Part shown: positions 7,946 to 11,376 of the stretch, in pieces
Position numbering within the stretch: the stretch's first letter is position 1
Layout of the letters: the number at the start of each line of letters is the position of its first letter
Assembly: GCA_027056155.1 (NCBI GenBank)
Contig: JALULR010000081.1
Location: forward strand, 1-11,376
Direction: 5' to 3'
Length of the DNA stretch: 11,376 nt
From: DHVE2 group archaeon
GTDB lineage: Archaea; Thermoplasmatota; Thermoplasmata; Thermoplasmatales; Aciduliprofundaceae
Made by a program: the position numbers and the translations under genes
The notes under the pieces: model-generated
What the model was told of the DNA's origin: nothing
The model's input: only the letters and a program-made list of their open reading frames with translations
Databases searched by the model: none

Positions 7946-8409
7946 CCGATCACCTCCATCTTTGCGGCGTGTATCTCATGATCACTTACCCATATATCCA
8001 CAGGATAGGTAATAACCACTTTGTAGTATCCGTAGGTGTTGGAATCTTTTAAGTTGCCCCATGTGGCATTGTAGTGCATGGCATAATCGCTAACATCGTA
8101 AACTGCTATGTAAAATTTAAATCCTGGAACGAGGTCTTTCGCAAGCTCATCGTAAGTGACACTCTTTATTTTGTGGTAATCGAACATACCTTCTACAGTA
8201 TCGTGAATTAGCGGCTGATACCCGCGAACTTTGAGGGCAAAGTTGTATACTTCATTTACAAACTGCACCTTTTCATACTCTTGAGCTTTTACACCGCCGT
8301 AGTACACCGCCACTAGAAGTGTTGCAACAAACAGCACGCTTACAACGGCAAATAGGAAAAGCTCTTCAAAGAATCCACTGGTACCTTTTTCCCTTGTCAA
8401 TTTACGCAT
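7936..8409 (-). CDS. Pilin-like small membrane-anchored protein
   Basis: A 157-residue protein. The N-terminus MRKLTREKGTSGFFEEL is basic and leads to Gly9, then a hydrophobic helix at about residues 17-37. This resembles a prepilin signal (cleavage after Gly9, with Glu15/Glu16 near the conserved acidic position) or a simple N-terminal anchor. The remaining 115 residues are extracytoplasmic, rich in Tyr and Val, with no known domain. The ATG at 8409 is preferred over the in-frame ATG at 8430 because GGTGAT lies four bases before it; the longer form would add seven residues inside the upstream gene. It overlaps its neighbours by 8 bases (upstream) and 10 bases (downstream). It is probably a partner subunit of the 171-residue protein and the lysozyme protein; this is inferred from gene order. 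Confidence 0.87.
   Translation of the reverse strand: MRKLTREKGTSGFFEELFLFAVVSVLFVATLLVAVYYGGVKAQEYEKVQFVNEVYNFALKVRGYQPLIHDTVEGMFDYHKIKSVTYDELAKDLVPGFKFYIAVYDVSDYAMHYNATWGNLKDSNTYGYYKVVITYPVDIWVSDHEIHAAKMEVIGWK
7949..7957 (-). promoter_or_regulatory. Perfect SD deciding the GTG start of the pilin-like gene
   Basis: The - strand reads GGAGGTGAT, fully complementary to the 16S rRNA 3' end, three bases before the GTG at 7945. It also forms the last codons (Met-Glu-Val-Ile) of the overlapping upstream gene. Confidence 0.8.
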
Positions 8410-8632
8410 AAATATCACCACCTGCGGCAAATGAGTGTTGGAGCTTTAAACTGACTATAAACCGAGTTGCAAAATAACCCGCCAAAATACCGAATAAGCC
8501 AACATAAAATAACCTATACGCATGAGTGCCCCACAATACGAACGAAATAGACATACTCATTATTGAAAATATAGCGTATCCCCTATTTATGGGTTTCGCA
8601 AACATGAGCCATGTTGTATTATACACCCACAT
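8402..8632 (-). CDS. Small two-helix membrane protein, first gene of the operon
   Basis: A 76-residue protein with two hydrophobic helices, about residues 19-36 and 40-62, and a short polar C-terminus ending GGDIYA. No family is recognised. It overlaps the next gene by 8 bases, with that gene's SD lying within the GGT-GAT (Gly-Asp) codons near its end, which supports it as a real translated gene leading the operon. The start is uncertain: the ATG at 8632 has only a weak GTGA before it, and GTG or ATG codons shortly downstream are possible. TATA-like elements at 8664-8670 and 8676-8683 lie at suitable distances upstream. By position it could be a membrane platform or accessory protein for the pilin-like subunits; this is inference only. 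Confidence 0.68.
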   Translation of the reverse strand: MWVYNTTWLMFAKPINRGYAIFSIMSMSISFVLWGTHAYRLFYVGLFGILAGYFATRFIVSLKLQHSFAAGGDIYA

Positions 8633-8717
8633 GTGTCACAATGCGAGAACGCAGATAGAAACAATTTAATAATAGTTATAAATCCACCATCATCAAGCTA
8701 AGTAGAGGGTGAATACG
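8633..8717. promoter_or_regulatory. Divergent promoter region between the operon and the repeat-protein gene
   Basis: Eighty-five AT-rich bases separate two divergent genes. TTATAAAT (8676-8683) is TATA-like on the + strand and its complement ATTTATAA on the - strand, so it could serve both directions. On + it predicts a start site near 8705, right at the SD. On - it predicts one near 8653. A second - strand element (ATTAAAT, 8664-8670) would place the start near 8640. Shared regulation is plausible but unproven. Confidence 0.5.
8705..8712 (+). promoter_or_regulatory. SD for the repeat-protein gene
   Basis: GAGGGTGA lies five bases before the ATG at 8718. A good SD plus a signal peptide shows that translation is meant to begin here, even though an in-frame TGA follows 24 codons later. 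Confidence 0.75.
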
Positions 8718-11376
8718 ATGAAGATGCTAAAAATTCTCATATCCGTGATGGCGGTATTGCTATTAGTAATGCCAGTACAACTAGCAAAATGAGAGAGAGT
8801 AGATATAGAGAAAGTTAGATTAGATCCAGAGTTTGTAATAGATGAGAAAAATGTGAGTAAGTTGTGGATAAACACCAGCTTGCCAATAGGGATAGGATAT
8901 AAAGATGGCAATGATAGTGAAGGGGTAGTGAGTTACGACATGATGGTTTGGAAAAAAGGAGAAGTAGGAATAGATAAGGTAGACAAGTTCTGGACAAAGA
9001 AATCAGATGGATATTATGTTGGTGCAAATCGGGTAACGGGAGAGAGGATAATAAGTGGAGAAAAGAGAGGAGGGAGATGGATAGTAAGCACGGAGCATAG
9101 GGTATATTGGTACGATGGAGCGATACATGTGAGAGATATAAGTGGAAAGGTATCGTTGGGGTTGAGTTATTATGTGAGCTGGATAGAAGATGGAAAGTTA
9201 ATGATGGAAAATCTGCTTAGTGGTAATAAAGAGTATATTGGGCGTGCATTGTTATGGGACATGGATACGGATGGTGCAGGATATATCCATGTGGTATGGT
9301 GGACTGGAGAGGAGCTAAAATACAGGAATGATGTGCCTGGATTCTGGGACATGCTGAAAGAGTTGAAGAATGAAAGAGTAAAGGTAGAGAATCTGGAAGA
9401 ATATGCGAGAGGTGGAGAATGGAGTGCTCTGTTAAACAGTAGTGAAGATATGATAATAAATTTGACGGGCAGTCAGCGAGTGATGATGAAGTATATAATA
9501 CTGTATGCTTTATTTGAGGTTGAAGATCCTTCGTTGGGAGATATGAGAGTGTATCATGTGAAAGTAAACAAGGTAGTGGGTAAATTTGACAATCGCATTT
9601 ACTCAAATGGTAATGGAGATACCGTGGCCGGATATAATATGCCTATAGGGAGTTTTAATAGCAAAATACCGAGGCCTCCAGCACCACCAAGCACTAGCAG
9701 GAAGAGGACAGAGTATCAGGAAAGCAGCATAGTGTACACTTTCCCGGCGTATGATCCACCTAATGTTTACGAAGATAAGGATTTGTATGTCAGTATGAAT
9801 GTTGTTAAGGTAAGTGGCAGTGGAGAAATAAAAGTGGGTGTAAATGGGCATTACGTGGCTACAATAGGATATGGGAAGAGCACAATAAGGATTTCGGATA
9901 AATATCTATACCAAGACCACACGAACAGTATCAAGATATATTCGAGCTACGATAACAACTATAAGAGGAACGATTTTACAGAGATAATAAGCAATGTTGT
10001 TGTGTTTGATGTAAATATAAATATAGTAGGTGTGAAAATAGAGGGAGTGAATTTTCTTGGAGATCCTGACGAAGACGGGCTTAGTACCGATAAGGAGTGG
10101 AAGATAGGCACGAATCCACTGAAATCAGATACGGACGGAGACGGCATGCCAGATGGTTGGGAATATATATACGGATTAAATCCTCTAAAGAAAGATGGAG
10201 ATGGGGATAAGGATGGAGATGGATTAAGCAACTACGAGGAGTATGTAAATAAGTTAAATCCTAACAATCCCGATTGTGATGGAGACGGATTGAAGGATGG
10301 ATGGGAAGTGAGTCACGGGTTAAATCCAAGAGATAGGGATACGGATGGAGATGGATTAGATGATGAAAAAGAGGTGAATGGCTGGACCGTTGAATACGTT
10401 ACACCGGAAGGGAAGCACAGTGAGAAGGTGACGTCGGATGCTAAGGAGAGGGATACGGATGGAGATGGATTAAGTGATTATCAAGAGTACCTGTTAAAAT
10501 TGAATCCGAGAAAAGACGATACGGATGAAGACGGGTTAAGTGATAGCGAGGAGGTGAGCTATGGTACAGATGCTAAGAATTGGGACACGGACGGAGATAA
10601 GCTTAGTGACTACTTTGAGGTAAAAGATGGGTGGAATGTGTACTGGTATGATTCTTCGGGCAAATATCATTCTAAGCGTGTATATTCGAATCCCCGCTCA
10701 GCTGATAGTGATGGAGATGGATTGAGTGATTATGATGAATACCTAATGAAGCTCGACCCCCGTAATAAGGACACTGATGGCGATGGGTTAAATGATGGAG
10801 ACGAATCGTACACAAAAGTGTATGAATACGGAAAAAGGCTGTACTTTACAGGAAGTAGGGATGTGAGTATTGATGGAGTAAAAGAAGATTCCATACTGAG
10901 GTGGGGTGTGCACGATACGTATGGAGTGAGGAGTGCAGAGATTGTGTGGGGGGTGAAGAGTGACGGAGAAGAAGTAACAGGGGTGATATATTTCGGCGGT
11001 AAAAAGGTAGGAGAAGAAAGTGGAATAAGTGGCACGTATTTCGGCTCGGTGGACATAAAGAACAGAGTAGATATGGAAGGAAAGAATGTCGAGATAAGTC
11101 TACATGGAAAAGGATGGTTAGAGGAATTGAAAGTAATAATTGTCGAAAACACTAGTATGCACAGAGCAGACACAGACGGAGATGGACTGAGCGATGGCTA
11201 CGAAGTTTCAGGAAAGAGTGGATACATAACAAATCCGCTGAGTAAAGACACGGATGGGGATGGAATCTCGGATTACTGGGAGATAAAAGGGTGGTCATGG
11301 GATTATAACAGTGAGAAAAAATACAGAAACGATAACGGATTTCACACGAATCCCGTGTCAAAAGATACGGACGGAG
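8718..11376 (+). CDS. Large secreted calcium-binding-repeat protein, interrupted by in-frame TGA, partial at right edge
   Basis: The frame from ATG 8718 holds one TGA (8790-8792, codon 25) and is otherwise open for 861 codons to the window edge, where it is cut. Residues 1-24 (MKMLKILISV...PVQLAK) are a signal peptide. Residues 26-317 are a Trp/Tyr-rich extracytoplasmic domain with a DMDTDGAGYIHVVWW stretch at 181. Residues 318-331 are a Pro-rich linker, 335-445 a beta-rich, possibly jelly-roll domain, and from 449 on there are 13 DxDxDG motifs of the thrombospondin type 3 / EF-hand-like calcium-binding kind, with a roughly 120-residue non-repeat domain at 695-815. It is probably a calcium-stiffened surface or adhesive protein. 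Either the stop is real (young pseudogene), it is a sequence error, or it is bypassed. No downstream start with an SD was found. Cytosine is scarce and Arg codons are 27 of 34 AGA/AGG, unlike other genes here. Confidence 0.85.
8790..8792 (+). other. In-frame TGA just after the signal peptide
   Basis: The codon context is GCA AAA TGA GAG AGA, immediately past the predicted cleavage site in QLAK. The frame is the same on both sides, so a single insertion or deletion cannot explain it. A one-base change to AGA (Arg), the commonest Arg codon type in this gene, would restore the gene. The other forward frame starting at 8789 closes within ten codons. Confidence 0.9.
10062..11376 (+). repeat. Tandem DxDxDG (TSP3-like) coding repeats, 22-residue period
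   Basis: Thirteen motifs start at 10062, 10128, 10206, 10272, 10338, 10452, 10518, 10584, 10704, 10770, 11169, 11247 and 11364 (cut by the edge). Spacings are 66, 78, 66, 66, 114, 66, 66, 120, 66, 399, 78 and 117 bases, so a 66-base (22-residue) unit recurs, with insertions of 12, about 50 or 333 bases. The DNA core GAYACGGATGGAGATGGATTA recurs with small changes. The motif supplies Asp side chains for calcium. The units are coding, not a CRISPR array. Confidence 0.92.

Noticed and set aside
8410..8430. Upstream ATG for the 157-residue pilin-like protein
   Set aside because: The added residues lie within the previous gene, and the GGTGAT site is correctly spaced for the ATG at 8409 only.
8790..8792. 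Selenocysteine codon
   Set aside because: Known archaeal selenocysteine users are mainly certain methanogens and some Asgard lineages. The position just after a signal peptide is not a redox site, and the 3' untranslated region where an archaeal SECIS would lie is outside the window. Not excluded, only unsupported.
8693..11361. Several - strand frames of 60-150 codons across the right-hand region
   Set aside because: They are Ser/Pro/Leu/Thr-rich mirror images of the + strand Asp/Gly repeat gene, lack SD sites and overlap one continuous 861-codon frame.
10062..11376. Possible CRISPR or non-coding tandem repeat
   Set aside because: Repeats stay in one reading frame, vary at synonymous positions and encode a known calcium-binding motif.
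1..11376. tRNA, rRNA, transposase or integrase genes
   Set aside because: None was recognised on either strand by eye; a covariance-model and profile search would settle this.

Overview
The window looks archaeal, most likely from a Thermoplasmatota (Euryarchaeota) relative of Aciduliprofundum. Three things point there. Genes start just downstream of AT-rich TATA-like boxes, several with no ribosome binding site (RBS). Internal operon genes carry GGAGGTGAT-type Shine-Dalgarno (SD) sites. The longest gene carries a GH25 lysozyme domain in an otherwise archaeal membrane protein, and from memory a GH25 muramidase acquired from bacteria has been reported for A. boonei. The genus assignment is inference.

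Left part (1-2662, + strand): three genes. The first (165-1463) is a cytoplasmic PAS-PAS-GAF sensor protein ending in a histidine-kinase dimerisation-like helix. It has no phosphoacceptor histidine and no ATPase domain. The second (1499-1858) is a hot-dog thioesterase with the Thr/Glu/His layout of FlK. The third (1889-2662) is a carbon-nitrogen hydrolase with an intact Glu-Lys-Cys triad and its own promoter-like box.

Middle part (8632 down to 2684, - strand): a tight four-gene operon. A 76-residue two-helix membrane protein is followed by two small pilin-like proteins, each with one N-terminal transmembrane helix. The last gene encodes a 1581-residue membrane-anchored extracytoplasmic protein with a complete GH25 lysozyme domain at its centre, entered through a Gly/Pro/Asn/Thr linker. 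The genes overlap or abut and are joined by strong SD sites inside the preceding reading frames, so the pilin-like proteins and the lysozyme protein are probably made together.

Right part (8718 to the window end, + strand): divergent from that operon across an 85-base promoter region, a very large secreted-protein gene runs off the window. It has a good SD and signal peptide, then an in-frame TGA at codon 25, then 861 further codons with no stop. They encode a large N-terminal domain, a proline linker, a beta-rich domain and 13 DxDxDG calcium-binding motifs on a 22-residue period. It is a recent pseudogene, a sequencing error, or a gene that reads through or bypasses the stop.

No RNA genes, insertion sequences, CRISPR arrays or origins were recognised. 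The most distinctive system is the surface-anchored lysozyme built into a pilin-like operon beside a large calcium-binding surface protein.
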